Shown piece by piece: positions 43,178 through 50,847 of a stretch of DNA of 64,000 nucleotides. The number at the start of each line of letters is the position of its first letter. The stretch's first letter is position 1. The position numbers and the translations under genes are program-made. Source of the stretch: an uncultured Clostridia bacterium (lineage in GTDB: Bacteria; Bacillota; Clostridia; Christensenellales; Borkfalkiaceae); contig CALVWI010000002.1 of assembly GCA_944367045.1 (NCBI GenBank), positions 1 to 64,000 on the forward strand, read 5' to 3'. The notes under the pieces are model-generated. The model was given only the letters and a program-made list of their open reading frames with translations. It ran no database searches and had not been told where the DNA came from.

Positions 43178-43377
43178 GCCGCGGCCTCCCTGCCGAGCGC
43201 AAACACGCTCTCCTTCGTCCTTACGAGGAAGGTGCGCTTCATGGGCGAGACCTTCAAAAGCTCCACCTCCGCACCCTCCTTAAGCCCGAGCGCCGAGAGG
43301 CGGGAACGGAGCGCGCCCTCCCCCGAAAGGGATGTGACCCTCCCTCTTGTCCCTGAAGAAAGTTCAAAAAGCCGCAT
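43159..43377 (-). CDS. feoA: FeoA ferrous iron transport protein
   Basis: 72 residues, one SH3-like FeoA domain (MRLFELSSGTRGRVTSL, LRSRLSALGLKEGAEVEL). FeoA proteins support FeoB in Fe(II) uptake. The ATG at 43377 follows GGGAGGGGCG. That ribosome binding site can pair with CGCCCCTC 25 bases upstream. It overlaps the preferred feoB start by 19 bases. In-frame ATGs upstream lie in the terminator region of the preceding gene and are rejected. Confidence 0.9.
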   Translation of the reverse strand: MRLFELSSGTRGRVTSLSGEGALRSRLSALGLKEGAEVELLKVSPMKRTFLVRTKESVFALGREAAACVTVE

Positions 43378-43404
43378 CGCCCCTCCCCCGCCCGCGAGGG
43401 GCGT
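43378..43404 (-). promoter_or_regulatory. Hairpin covering the feoA ribosome binding site
   Basis: In the minus-strand RNA, CGCCCCTC and GAGGGGCG form an eight-pair stem whose 3' arm contains the Shine-Dalgarno sequence and ends right at the ATG. It could limit feoAB translation. Confidence 0.45.
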
Positions 43405-43413
43405 TTTTAACAT

Positions 43414-43451
43414 AAAAAATGCGGGGAGAGATAAAATTATGCCTCCCCGCA
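43414..43451 (-). terminator. Terminator of the DUF378 gene
   Basis: TGCGGGGAG pairs with CTCCCCGCA (nine pairs) and is followed by six T, 18 bases past the stop codon. A CATAAT sequence sits in its loop. Confidence 0.8.
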
Positions 43452-43468
43452 CTTTTCCGCTGTCACGC

Positions 43469-43714
43469 TCAGGCGTGATGCTGTTCGCGCGCCACGCGGT
43501 CGCCCTGCAATTTGAGCATCCCGTTCGTGATGATGGGCGAGATGATCAGCCAGATCGCCGCCACCGCAATGAGCGAATACACGACGATGGAGCCGACCGT
43601 CCTGGAGCCCTGAAAGACCGCCGACACCAAGTTGAAGTCGAACAGCCCGTAGATTCCCCAGTTGAGCGCCCCGACGAGCACCAGGATATAAGAGATGAGA
43701 TTTGCAATAACCAT
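43469..43714 (-). CDS. DUF378 small membrane protein
   Basis: 81 residues. Two transmembrane helices: ISYILVLVGALNWGIYGLF, which carries the DUF378 motif GALNWG, and SIVVYSLIAVAAIWLIISPI. A short hydrophilic tail (LQGDRVAREQHHA) follows. The function of the family is unknown (Bacillus YuzA is a member). AGGAGG lies six bases before the ATG at 43714, which rules out longer upstream starts. It is a single-gene unit with its own terminator. Confidence 0.85.
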   Translation of the reverse strand: MVIANLISYILVLVGALNWGIYGLFDFNLVSAVFQGSRTVGSIVVYSLIAVAAIWLIISPIITNGMLKLQGDRVAREQHHA

Positions 43715-43754
43715 CGGATACCTCCTGCCATGCAGTTTGCACCGCGTGATTGAA

Positions 43755-43760
43755 ATTATA
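43755..43760 (-). promoter_or_regulatory. Possible -10 box of the DUF378 gene
   Basis: TATAAT on the minus strand, directly preceded by TG, 40 bases upstream of the ATG. No good -35 box lies at 17 bp (CCTCGC), so only the -10 is supported. Confidence 0.4.
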
Positions 43761-43806
43761 CATGAACGGGCGGCCGCGCGAGGTTTGGGCGGCGCAATGC
43801 TTGAGA

Positions 43807-43837
43807 GGCGGCGGCGCGCATAACGCGCGCCGCCGCC
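43807..43837. repeat. Perfect 13-bp GC inverted repeat
   Basis: GGCGGCGGCGCGC (43807-43819) and its exact complement (43825-43837) flank a five-base loop ATAAC. Neither strand has a T run, so it is not a standard terminator. It lies between the surface-protein terminator and the DUF378 promoter. Confidence 0.8.
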
Positions 43838-43878
43838 CCGAACCTTCACCGCCCTGTCGAACGGCTCGATGCAAAATG

Positions 43879-43910
43879 AAAAGGGACGAAGCATTTGCCT
43901 CGTCCCTTTT
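43879..43910 (-). terminator. Terminator of the anchored surface-protein gene
   Basis: AAAAGGGACGA pairs with TCGTCCCTTTT, with GC pairs continuing past one mismatch to a four-base loop. T runs occur on both strands. Confidence 0.85.
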
Positions 43911-43938
43911 CTATTCTAAGTTGATGAGTCCTCGAAAG

Positions 43939-46212
43939 TTAGTCCTTCTTCTCGTCGTTCTTGTCGTCCTTCTTCTTGGAACCCTTGAGCGACTTCATAT
44001 CCACTTCATCGACGCCCTTCTTCGGCTTGACGACGAAGAGTGCCACGAGCACGATGAGCAGCACGCCCGAGATGCAGAACAGCACGACTGCCGCCACGTT
44101 GTTCTCCAGCCAGTAGGTGGCATCGGGGAGCGTATCGATGGGGTTACGCACATCGATGACCTGATAAGCGGTCACGGTGCGGCCGGGCATGGAGGGTTCG
44201 GTCACGGTGAGCTTGACGACGTAATAGCCCGCCTCGTTGGGGACGAAGGTGAGGTCCTCGGGATCCCACTCATAGCGGTTGTCCGTGCGGTCCCAGAGGG
44301 GATCGTCCTCGGTCACGTCGCTGTTGTAGGGCTGGATGGCGATGAGGTACTGCGCCCAGTCACCGTCGAAGTACTCCTTGGCGTTGTTGACGAGCGCGGT
44401 ATAGGAGACACCCTGAAGTTCGGAAGGAAGGCTCTCTTCATCGATGCGGAAGAGCTCGTACTCCGTTTCGTACCCGGGCACGGCGATGATCTCGAAGTCC
44501 TCGATCTCATACGTCGAATCGCGGTAGCCGAGCTCCTGCTCCTCGGGATCGGTGACGCGCGCGCCGTCGTACCCCACGGTGAAGGAGAATTCGGGAATGC
44601 CCTCGATGTCCCAGATGTTGCCCGAGGAGACTGTCACGAGCTGGCCGTCGTAGTAGTACTTCATGCCGTTGCCTGCATTGTCGCTCGCAAGCACACGGAA
44701 GACGTATCTGCCGGGCTCGTCGATCTCAAAGCGCAGCTCATTGTAGTCGAGGGAGGTGGCGCTGGACGCCGTCTCGTCCTCGGTCTGGCTCTGCGAATAG
44801 AAGTAGACGCTGAAGGTAAGGTCGCGGTAGTCGCAGGAAGGCGAGGAGATGAGTCCGCGAAGGGAGGGCAGATAGAAGTATGCCCCGTCGCCCGCGCTGG
44901 CGTTCTCTGCGGCGCGGTCCACCGCTGCCTGATACTCGGCCGCGAGCACATCGAGGAGTGCCTCCTCGGTATCGCCGTCGCCGTCCGCATCCTCGGCGTC
45001 AAGGTCCTTGACGTTCTCGCCCGAAGGACGGCCGTCCTCCGTCGTTGCGTTTGCCGTGAGCCCGTTGTAGACGGGGCCCTGCTGTGCGCGGTCGACTTTG
45101 ATATAGTCGGTCGCGTTCTCATCCGCACCGAGGGTGACGGAAGCGCCCTCTGCCGCATACCAGACGAGATAGACGGGTTCATCGGTCTCGTCGAAGTTGT
45201 CGCGCCCGTCGTCGAGCGTGAAGCGGATGGAGACATACTGCACTTCCTCTTCGGTATCCGAGGAAGGCATGAACCAGGTGGAAGTGGTCAGCGTATCGTA
45301 GTCGTCATCGGTGGGAGCGGCATAGTCGCCGTTCTCGTCCGCAGCGGCCATGTAGTACTCGCGCGTGACAGTGACGGAGGAATCGCACACATCGATGGCC
45401 TCGTAGTCGAGGGAGAACTTCTGCCCGAGGCGGAAGGGATAGACGTCACTGCTCAAGACGAGCACGGGAGCCGTGTCGTCGACGACGTTGCCGTTCTCGT
45501 TGAGCTCGAAGGACTGGCCGTTGAGCTGCTTGACGAGCACCGTCTGCGTCCCTGCCGTGAGCGTCGTCGCCTCGAACGTGATGGGCGTTCTGGGGTTATC
45601 GGATGCGGAGGAGATGTACTCCATGAAGTAGCCGCCGATGTTGGTGAAGGTGCCCACCTTGACGCCGTTCACATAGACGGAGAACTCGCCGAAGGAGCAG
45701 TCCTCTTCATCGAGCGTGATAGCCGCATCGCCCGAAAGGTCGACTTCGACTTCCTCGCCCTTCTCGCCGGCGGCGTTGACGACGTATGCCTTGGTGCCGT
45801 CCGTGCCGTTCGTAAAGACGAGCGAATTCTTGGAAAGTTCCTCTTCGGAGATGTTCTCCTCCTCGCTCTCGAAGGAGATCGTGTACTCGGAAAAGTCGAT
45901 CTCGGGGAAGGCGAGGGTGAGGGAGAAGTAGCTTGCGCCCTCATTGGAGGAATGCCACTTGAGGGCGAGGTCGCGGCGGAAGTACGCGGCGGCACCGTCT
46001 CTCGCGTGCGTGAAGGCGAGGTAGTTCGTCCCCTCCTCTTCGGCGGAGCTGACCGTTGTGCTCGACCCCGACGAAAAGATATTCGTAGGCGTATACTCCT
46101 CGGCCGAGACGGACGCGCGCGGCATGACGAGGCCCGCCGCCAAGCTCAAAAGCAGCGCGATGACGAGGGTCAGCGCCGCGATGGTGATCGTTCTCAATTT
46201 ACTCTTAGTCAT
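43939..46212 (-). CDS. Secreted membrane-anchored surface protein, unknown function
   Basis: 757 residues. A signal peptide ends near SVSA (about residue 38). The exterior part is very acidic and beta-rich, with an Ig-like segment around DDTAPVLVLSSDVYPF and later modules (EPGRYVFRVLASDNAGN, EAGYYVVKLTVTEPS). A single C-terminal helix (AAVVLFCISGVLLIVLVALFVV) is followed by a lysine-rich tail (KPKK, then KGSKKKDDKNDEKKD). This signal, exterior, helix, charged tail layout resembles that of the giant MBG protein, without repeats. The start at 46212 has AAGG five bases upstream; extra upstream codons cross the leader and are rejected. I recognise no enzymatic domain. Confidence 0.85.
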   Translation of the reverse strand: MTKSKLRTITIAALTLVIALLLSLAAGLVMPRASVSAEEYTPTNIFSSGSSTTVSSAEEEGTNYLAFTHARDGAAAYFRRDLALKWHSSNEGASYFSLTLAFPEIDFSEYTISFESEEENISEEELSKNSLVFTNGTDGTKAYVVNAAGEKGEEVEVDLSGDAAITLDEEDCSFGEFSVYVNGVKVGTFTNIGGYFMEYISSASDNPRTPITFEATTLTAGTQTVLVKQLNGQSFELNENGNVVDDTAPVLVLSSDVYPFRLGQKFSLDYEAIDVCDSSVTVTREYYMAAADENGDYAAPTDDDYDTLTTSTWFMPSSDTEEEVQYVSIRFTLDDGRDNFDETDEPVYLVWYAAEGASVTLGADENATDYIKVDRAQQGPVYNGLTANATTEDGRPSGENVKDLDAEDADGDGDTEEALLDVLAAEYQAAVDRAAENASAGDGAYFYLPSLRGLISSPSCDYRDLTFSVYFYSQSQTEDETASSATSLDYNELRFEIDEPGRYVFRVLASDNAGNGMKYYYDGQLVTVSSGNIWDIEGIPEFSFTVGYDGARVTDPEEQELGYRDSTYEIEDFEIIAVPGYETEYELFRIDEESLPSELQGVSYTALVNNAKEYFDGDWAQYLIAIQPYNSDVTEDDPLWDRTDNRYEWDPEDLTFVPNEAGYYVVKLTVTEPSMPGRTVTAYQVIDVRNPIDTLPDATYWLENNVAAVVLFCISGVLLIVLVALFVVKPKKGVDEVDMKSLKGSKKKDDKNDEKKD

Positions 46213-46317
46213 GTAACCTTGCTCCGTGCGGACTGAGGCGTCCGCAAAGTGTTCTTGCCTTGGGGAGATCCCCAACATCCTGCGCCGTTCGATCGCCGAT
46301 AGCGCATTCACCTAACT

Positions 46318-46346
46318 ATTTTACACAAAATTTTTGCGCCCGTCAA
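46318..46346 (-). promoter_or_regulatory. Promoter of the anchored surface-protein gene
   Basis: Minus strand TTGACG (46341-46346), 17-bp spacer, TAAAAT (46318-46323). The leader is about 100 nt and can form GCGGAC/GTCCGC and GGGGA/TCCCC hairpins. Confidence 0.7.
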
Positions 46347-46429
46347 GCGGTAACAAGCCGTGTTGGGAAGAAAATTAAATTTTCAGACTTTGGCGGCTTT
46401 TTTTCACGTTCGGGCGGCAGCGGACGGCC

Positions 46430-47146
46430 TCATTCGACGGCCATCGCCTTTTCGATATCGAACCTGTTCCAGGGCGTCTCGTTCTTGGGCGGCTCGAGCA
46501 TGAAGCGCATCCGCTCCTTGGTGACGGGGTGCGTGAAGCTCAGAGAATACGCCCAAAGGGCGAGCTTGCCCTTCTGCGCGCGCTCTCCACCGTAGCGCAT
46601 GTCGCCGTAGACGGGGTGCGCGATGCCCGCCATCTGCACGCGGATCTGATGGCTCCTGCCCGTGTGCAGCGTGATGTCGCAGAGCGCGAGCGGGTCCCTC
46701 TTCTCCAAGATGTGGTAATCGAGCGAGGCGAGCTTGGCCCCGTCCGTCCCCTGCGTGCAGAGATACACCATATTGTTGACGGTGTTCTTCTTGAGGTAGT
46801 TCGTGAGCGTGCCCTGCTCGCTGTGCGGGCAACCGTTGAGGACGGCAAGGTACTTCTTCTCGAAGTCCCCCGTCTTCATCTGCTCGCCCAGCCTTCCCGC
46901 GGCCTTGCTGGTCTTGGCGAACACCATCACGCCGCCCGTGGGGCGGTCGAGACGGTGCACGAGCCCCACATACACGTTCCCGGGCTTGTTGTAAGCGGTG
47001 CGGATATACTCGCGCACCATGTCGAGAAGGTTCGTATCCCCGCTCTCGTCGGGGCAGGACGCGAGGTTCTGCGGCTTCATCACCACGATGATATGGTTGT
47101 CCTCGTAGAGGATGGTGAGCTCCTCCTGCGATGTTTCTTCAGTCAT
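46430..47146 (-). CDS. RluA-family pseudouridine synthase
   Basis: 238 residues without an S4 domain. It begins directly in the catalytic domain (TILYEDNHIIVVMKPQNLAS). The catalytic aspartate is in HRLDRPTGGVMVFAKT, and LHTGRSHQIRVQMA is conserved. It modifies uridine in rRNA or tRNA; the position cannot be assigned. The first codons overlap the end of the upstream methyltransferase gene by eight bases, so the two RNA-modification genes form an operon. I see no convincing terminator after it. Confidence 0.9.
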   Translation of the reverse strand: MTEETSQEELTILYEDNHIIVVMKPQNLASCPDESGDTNLLDMVREYIRTAYNKPGNVYVGLVHRLDRPTGGVMVFAKTSKAAGRLGEQMKTGDFEKKYLAVLNGCPHSEQGTLTNYLKKNTVNNMVYLCTQGTDGAKLASLDYHILEKRDPLALCDITLHTGRSHQIRVQMAGIAHPVYGDMRYGGERAQKGKLALWAYSLSFTHPVTKERMRFMLEPPKNETPWNRFDIEKAMAVE

Positions 47147-48017
47147 TGACGTACATTCCTCCCGCGCCGCAGGGCAGGGCGATCCCCTCTTCGGTGGGAA
47201 GCCCCACCTCGTAGGAGTCGATGCTCCCCTTCCGCCCCTTGAGGCACAGCGTTAAAATATTGTTCAGAACGGCAGGCTGCAGGCCCGTCGTATAACTGTT
47301 GATGAGAAAAAAGAGAGGCTCGTCCGAAAGGAGCTGCGCGCACTGCTGCACGAGGGGGTAAAGCTCGGTCTCGATCTTCCAAAGCTCGCCCCCGGGGCCG
47401 CGCCCGTAGGAGGGCGGGTCCATGACCACCGCGTCATAGCGGTTGCCCCTTCGTATCTCCCGCGCGACGAACTTCTTGCAGTCGTCGACGATGTAGCGGA
47501 TGCCGCTCATGACGCCCGAGAGCCGCGCATTCTCGCCCGCGCGCTCCACCATGTTCTTGGCGGCGTCGACATGGGTGACTTCCGCACCCGCCTTGGCCAT
47601 CGCAACGCTCGCCCCGCCCGTATAGGCGAAGAGGTTCAAGACCTTGATCTTGCGCCCCTTCCCGATGGCATCCTTGATGAGGGCGGACGTCTTGTCCCAA
47701 TGCACCGCCTGTTCGGGGAAGAGTCCGGTGTGCTTGAAGTTCATGGGATGGACGCGGAAGGTGAGGTCGCGATAGGAGATGTTCCACTCCGCGGGCAGCT
47801 CCTTCTTGTACTCCCAGAAGCCGCCGCCCCCGCCGTTTCCCTTATTTCTGCGATAGATGGCGGAGAGCCCCGGGTAGGAGAAGAGGTCGCGCTGCGCGCT
47901 CCAAATGACCTGCGGGTCGGGGCGGAGGAGCACGACGTCCTTCCAGCGCTCGAGCTTGTAGCCGTCGCCCGTCGCGATGACGGAATAGTCCTTCCAGTTG
48001 TCGGCAAGTGCTATCAT
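47139..48017 (-). CDS. Class I SAM-dependent (RNA) methyltransferase
   Basis: 292 residues. The N-terminal half (YKLERWKDVVLLRPDPQVIW, FRVHPMNFKHTGLFPEQAVHWD) and the Rossmann motif KVLNLFAYTGGASVAMAKAGA resemble the RlmI/RlmK-like rRNA methyltransferases. The catalytic-type motif is VVMDPPSYGRG. Target and position are unknown. The ATG at 48017 has no Shine-Dalgarno sequence. The -10 box ends only seven bases upstream, so the mRNA should start at or within a base of the ATG. Alignment with the family supports this ATG rather than a later start. Confidence 0.85.
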   Translation of the reverse strand: MIALADNWKDYSVIATGDGYKLERWKDVVLLRPDPQVIWSAQRDLFSYPGLSAIYRRNKGNGGGGGFWEYKKELPAEWNISYRDLTFRVHPMNFKHTGLFPEQAVHWDKTSALIKDAIGKGRKIKVLNLFAYTGGASVAMAKAGAEVTHVDAAKNMVERAGENARLSGVMSGIRYIVDDCKKFVAREIRRGNRYDAVVMDPPSYGRGPGGELWKIETELYPLVQQCAQLLSDEPLFFLINSYTTGLQPAVLNNILTLCLKGRKGSIDSYEVGLPTEEGIALPCGAGGMYVND

Positions 48018-48024
48018 ACCGAAA

Positions 48025-48053
48025 ATTATAAAGCAAAACGCCCGCTTTGTAAA
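48025..48053 (-). promoter_or_regulatory. Promoter producing a leaderless mRNA
   Basis: Minus strand TTTACA (48048-48053), 17-bp spacer, TATAAT (48025-48030). The ATG is at 48017-48015, seven bases after the -10 box, leaving no room for a ribosome binding site. Confidence 0.75.
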
Positions 48054-48130
48054 GTGTTTTTGGCGGACGATTTTTTGCGCATGACCGTAAGCGCATGTCG
48101 GACGGGTGCGCGTTTGCGTCGGCGGCGCAA

Positions 48131-48165
48131 GGGGCGCCCGCCTGCTTTCGGCAGGCGGGCGCCCC
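48131..48165 (-). terminator. Perfect 15-bp GC hairpin after the sigma-factor gene
   Basis: Fifteen perfect pairs (48131-48145 with 48151-48165) around a five-base loop, one base after the stop codon. Only two T follow on the minus strand, so it may stabilise the mRNA end rather than terminate alone. Confidence 0.6.
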
Positions 48166-48166
48166 C

Positions 48167-48865
48167 TCATTCCCCGAAGAAGTCCTCTCGTTTGAGCCCC
48201 TCCCGAAGTTTCGTCAGGGCGCGCTTCTCGATGCGCGAGACGTACGAGCGCGAAATTTTCAGCTTTTTTGCAACCTCCCGCTGGGGCAGCGGCGCGCCGC
48301 CCGTCAGGGCATATCTGAGACAGACGATCTCGCACTCCCGCTCATTTAAAAGCTCCTTGACGGCGGAGAGGAACTTCTTTTGAAGGAGCGACTGCTCGAC
48401 GTTCTCGAAGACGGTGTCCTCCTTCTCGTAGAGGAGGTCCATGATGGTCAGCTCATTCCCGTCCTTGTCGGTGCCGACGGGGTCGGAGAGCGAGAGCGTG
48501 TTTTTATGCTTCTTCCCCGCGCGGATGAGCATGAGAATTTCATTCTCCACGCAGCGGGCGGTGTACGTCGCAAGGCGGGTGCCTCGGCCCGGTTCATAGG
48601 TATTGATGGCCTTGATGAGCCCGATGCTCCCCACCGAGATCATGTCGTCCGTCTCCGCCGCGCCCGTGTACTTCTTGACGATGTGCACGACGAGCCGCAT
48701 ATTGTGGCGGATGAGCTTCTCGCGCGCCTCCATGTCCCCCGCCTTGGAGAGGCGCAGGCACCTCTCCTCCTCTTCGGGCGAGAGCGGCTTCGGGTAGCTC
48801 CCCTCCCCCACGGCGCCCGTAAAGAAGAACAGCTTGCATAAAACGGCATACAAAAACGCGAACAT
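48167..48865 (-). CDS. sigK: RNA polymerase sporulation sigma factor, sigma-K type
   Basis: 232 residues. Region 2 (LRLVVHIVKKYTG, DDMISVGSIGLIKAINTYEPGRGTRLATYTARCVENEILM) and region 4 (PQREVAKKLKISRSYVSRIEKRALTKLRE) are intact. YPKPLSPEEEERCLR after a hydrophobic N-terminus of about 22 residues matches pro-sigma-K, which is cleaved in the mother cell late in sporulation. The gene is uninterrupted, with no skin-type element. GGGGAGGGGGAG precedes the ATG. Sigma-E is a close relative, but the short pro-sequence and the YPKPLS motif favour sigma-K. Whether the organism sporulates cannot be judged from one gene. Confidence 0.88.
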   Translation of the reverse strand: MFAFLYAVLCKLFFFTGAVGEGSYPKPLSPEEEERCLRLSKAGDMEAREKLIRHNMRLVVHIVKKYTGAAETDDMISVGSIGLIKAINTYEPGRGTRLATYTARCVENEILMLIRAGKKHKNTLSLSDPVGTDKDGNELTIMDLLYEKEDTVFENVEQSLLQKKFLSAVKELLNERECEIVCLRYALTGGAPLPQREVAKKLKISRSYVSRIEKRALTKLREGLKREDFFGE

Positions 48866-48897
48866 CTCCCCCTCCCCGCCGCAGCTGCGGCCGTTAT

Positions 48898-48906
48898 TAT
48901 GGTATG
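48898..48906 (-). promoter_or_regulatory. Possible sigma-E/sigma-K type -10 box
   Basis: CATACCATA on the minus strand fits the CATAnnnTA pattern of mother-cell sigma factors, 33 bases upstream of the sigma-factor ATG. The -35 region is not convincing. Confidence 0.35.
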
Positions 48907-48931
48907 AGGGGGAAACATTGTCCTATTCGCG

Positions 48932-48960
48932 AAAAAACGGCGCCCTTCGGCACCGTTTTT
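48932..48960 (-). terminator. Terminator of aspS
   Basis: AACGGTGCC pairs with GGCGCCGTT around GAAG (one G-U pair) and is followed by six T, four bases after the aspS stop. Confidence 0.85.
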
Positions 48961-48964
48961 AACA

Positions 48965-50716
48965 TTATTTCTTTTCGACGATCTTGATGTGTACGTCGTC
49001 GAGCTGCTTCTGCTCCACGGGCGAGGGCGCGTTCATGAGAAGATCGCGCGCCTTGGCGTTCATGGGGAAGGCGATGACTTCGCGGATATTGACGGTATCC
49101 GAGATGAGCATGACCATGCGGTCGACGCCGGGTGCAACGCCCGCGTGCGGGGGCGCGCCGTACTCGAACGCATGATAGAGCGCGGGGAACTTCTTGACGA
49201 CATCCTCCTTGCCCATCCCGACGAGCGAGAAGGCCTTGAGCATGATCTCGGGGTCGTGGTTGCGGACCGCACCCGAGGAAAGCTCCACGCCGTTGCAGAC
49301 GATATCGTACTGATAGGCGAGGACCTCGAGGGGATCCTGCTCCTCGAGCGCCTTCATCCCGCCCTGCGGCATGGAGAATGGATTGTGGCAGAACTCGAGC
49401 TCGCCGCTCTCCTCGCCGATCTCGTACATGGGGAAGTCGACGATCCAGCAGAAACGGTAGACGTTCTTCTCAAGGAGATCGAGCCCCGTGCCGAGCATGG
49501 TGCGGAGGATGCCCGCGCGCTTTTGGACAAGGCCGAGCTTGTCCTCTGCGACAACGGCGACGAACGCGCCGTTTGCAAGGGCGAGCCGCTCCTTCAAGGC
49601 ATCGATGCGCTCTGCGACGAACTTCGCAATGCCGCCCGAAGCCGCGCCGTTCTCGTCCACCTTGAACCAGAACATCGCGCCGCCCTCCGTCTTGACTTTG
49701 AACTCCTCGGCGGTCTTGTCGATCCACTTGCGGGCGACGTTGACGCCGTTGACGGCGATGGCCTTGACCTTCTTGCCCTCGAACGCCTGGAAGCCGCAGC
49801 CCTCCGCAAGATCGGTGATGTCCTTGATGACGAGCGGGTTTCTAAGGTCGGGCTTATCCGAGCCGTAGGTCTCGAGCGCGTCGCGGTAGGCGATGCGGCG
49901 GAAGGGAGGCTTGTCGGCGTCCCAGCCCGAATACTTGGCGAACACGGGCGGCAGCACCCCTTCGAGCACCTCGAAGACGTCCTCCTGCGTCGCGAACGCC
50001 ATCTCGATATCCAGCTGATAGAACTCGCCGGGCGAGCGGTCGGCGCGGGCGTCCTCGTCGCGGAAGCAGGGCGCGATCTGGAAGTACTTGTCGAACCCCG
50101 AGCACATCAAAAGCTGCTTGTACTGCTGGGGCGCCTGCGGGAGGGCATAGAACTCCCCGGGATAGATGCGGCTGGGCACGATGTAGTCGCGCGCACCCTC
50201 GGGCGAGGAGCTCGTCAAAATGGGCGTGTTGATCTCGTAGAAGCCGCGCTCGGTCATGAGCTTTCTAAGGTCCGCAACGATCTTAGAGCGCAGAATGATC
50301 TTGTCGCGCACGGCGGGATTGCGCAAATCGAGGAAGCGGTACTTGAGGCGCGCGTCCTCGCCAGCATCGGTGGAGTGCGAGACCTCGAAGGGCAGCGCCT
50401 GCACGGTGCGGCGACCCAACACTTCGATCTTCTCGGGAATGATCTCGATGAGGCCGGTGGGGAGCTTGTCGTTGGGCGCGGAGCGCAGCACGACGGTTCC
50501 CTCGACGCTCACCGTCGATTCGGTGGGAATGTCGCGCATCTGCGAGAGGCAGGGCTCCTCGGAGCAGACCACCTGCGTGGTGCCGTAGAAGTCGCGGAGG
50601 ACGGCAAAGAGAAGGCCGCCCTTGTCGCGCTTGCTGTCGAGCCAGCCCGCAAGTTTGACGCGCTTGCCGGCGTCGGTGTCGCGCAGTTCGCCGCAGTTAT
50701 GAGTTCTGTAAAACAT
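48965..50716 (-). CDS. aspS: Aspartate--tRNA ligase
   Basis: 583 residues, a bacterial-type class IIb synthetase. An N-terminal OB fold binds the anticodon. Motif 2 is FRDEDARADR, the bacterial GAD insertion follows, and motif 3 is GVAPGVDRMVM. The start MFYRTHNCGEL at 50716 has AAGGAT six bases upstream; an earlier in-frame ATG falls upstream of the promoter. Between motif 2 and QLDIEM there is SPGEFY where many enzymes have QPEFT. Whether it also charges tRNA-Asn is not visible. It is a single-gene transcription unit. Confidence 0.97.
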   Translation of the reverse strand: MFYRTHNCGELRDTDAGKRVKLAGWLDSKRDKGGLLFAVLRDFYGTTQVVCSEEPCLSQMRDIPTESTVSVEGTVVLRSAPNDKLPTGLIEIIPEKIEVLGRRTVQALPFEVSHSTDAGEDARLKYRFLDLRNPAVRDKIILRSKIVADLRKLMTERGFYEINTPILTSSSPEGARDYIVPSRIYPGEFYALPQAPQQYKQLLMCSGFDKYFQIAPCFRDEDARADRSPGEFYQLDIEMAFATQEDVFEVLEGVLPPVFAKYSGWDADKPPFRRIAYRDALETYGSDKPDLRNPLVIKDITDLAEGCGFQAFEGKKVKAIAVNGVNVARKWIDKTAEEFKVKTEGGAMFWFKVDENGAASGGIAKFVAERIDALKERLALANGAFVAVVAEDKLGLVQKRAGILRTMLGTGLDLLEKNVYRFCWIVDFPMYEIGEESGELEFCHNPFSMPQGGMKALEEQDPLEVLAYQYDIVCNGVELSSGAVRNHDPEIMLKAFSLVGMGKEDVVKKFPALYHAFEYGAPPHAGVAPGVDRMVMLISDTVNIREVIAFPMNAKARDLLMNAPSPVEQKQLDDVHIKIVEKK

Positions 50717-50747
50717 GGCTGTATCCTTTTTAGTTTTTTTCTCAAAA

Positions 50748-50776
50748 AGAATAGCACATCCTCCCCCGTTCGTCAA
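50748..50776 (-). promoter_or_regulatory. Promoter of aspS
   Basis: Minus strand TTGACG (50771-50776), 17-bp spacer, TATTCT (50748-50753) with an extended TGC before the -10. Confidence 0.7.
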
Positions 50777-50808
50777 GTATTTCGCGCCCCGCGCACCTTG
50801 AAGGGCGC

Positions 50809-50840
50809 AAAAAAAGAGCCGCGGCGCTCTGCCTCGGCTC
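50809..50840 (-). terminator. Terminator of the small lipoprotein gene
   Basis: GAGCCG-A-GGC pairs with GCC-G-CGGCTC and is followed by seven T. Confidence 0.85.
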
Positions 50841-50847
50841 CCCTTTG

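Noticed and set aside
48167..48865. A skin-type element interrupting the sigma-factor gene
   Set aside because: The gene is continuous from regions 2 to 4; no insertion or recombinase is present.
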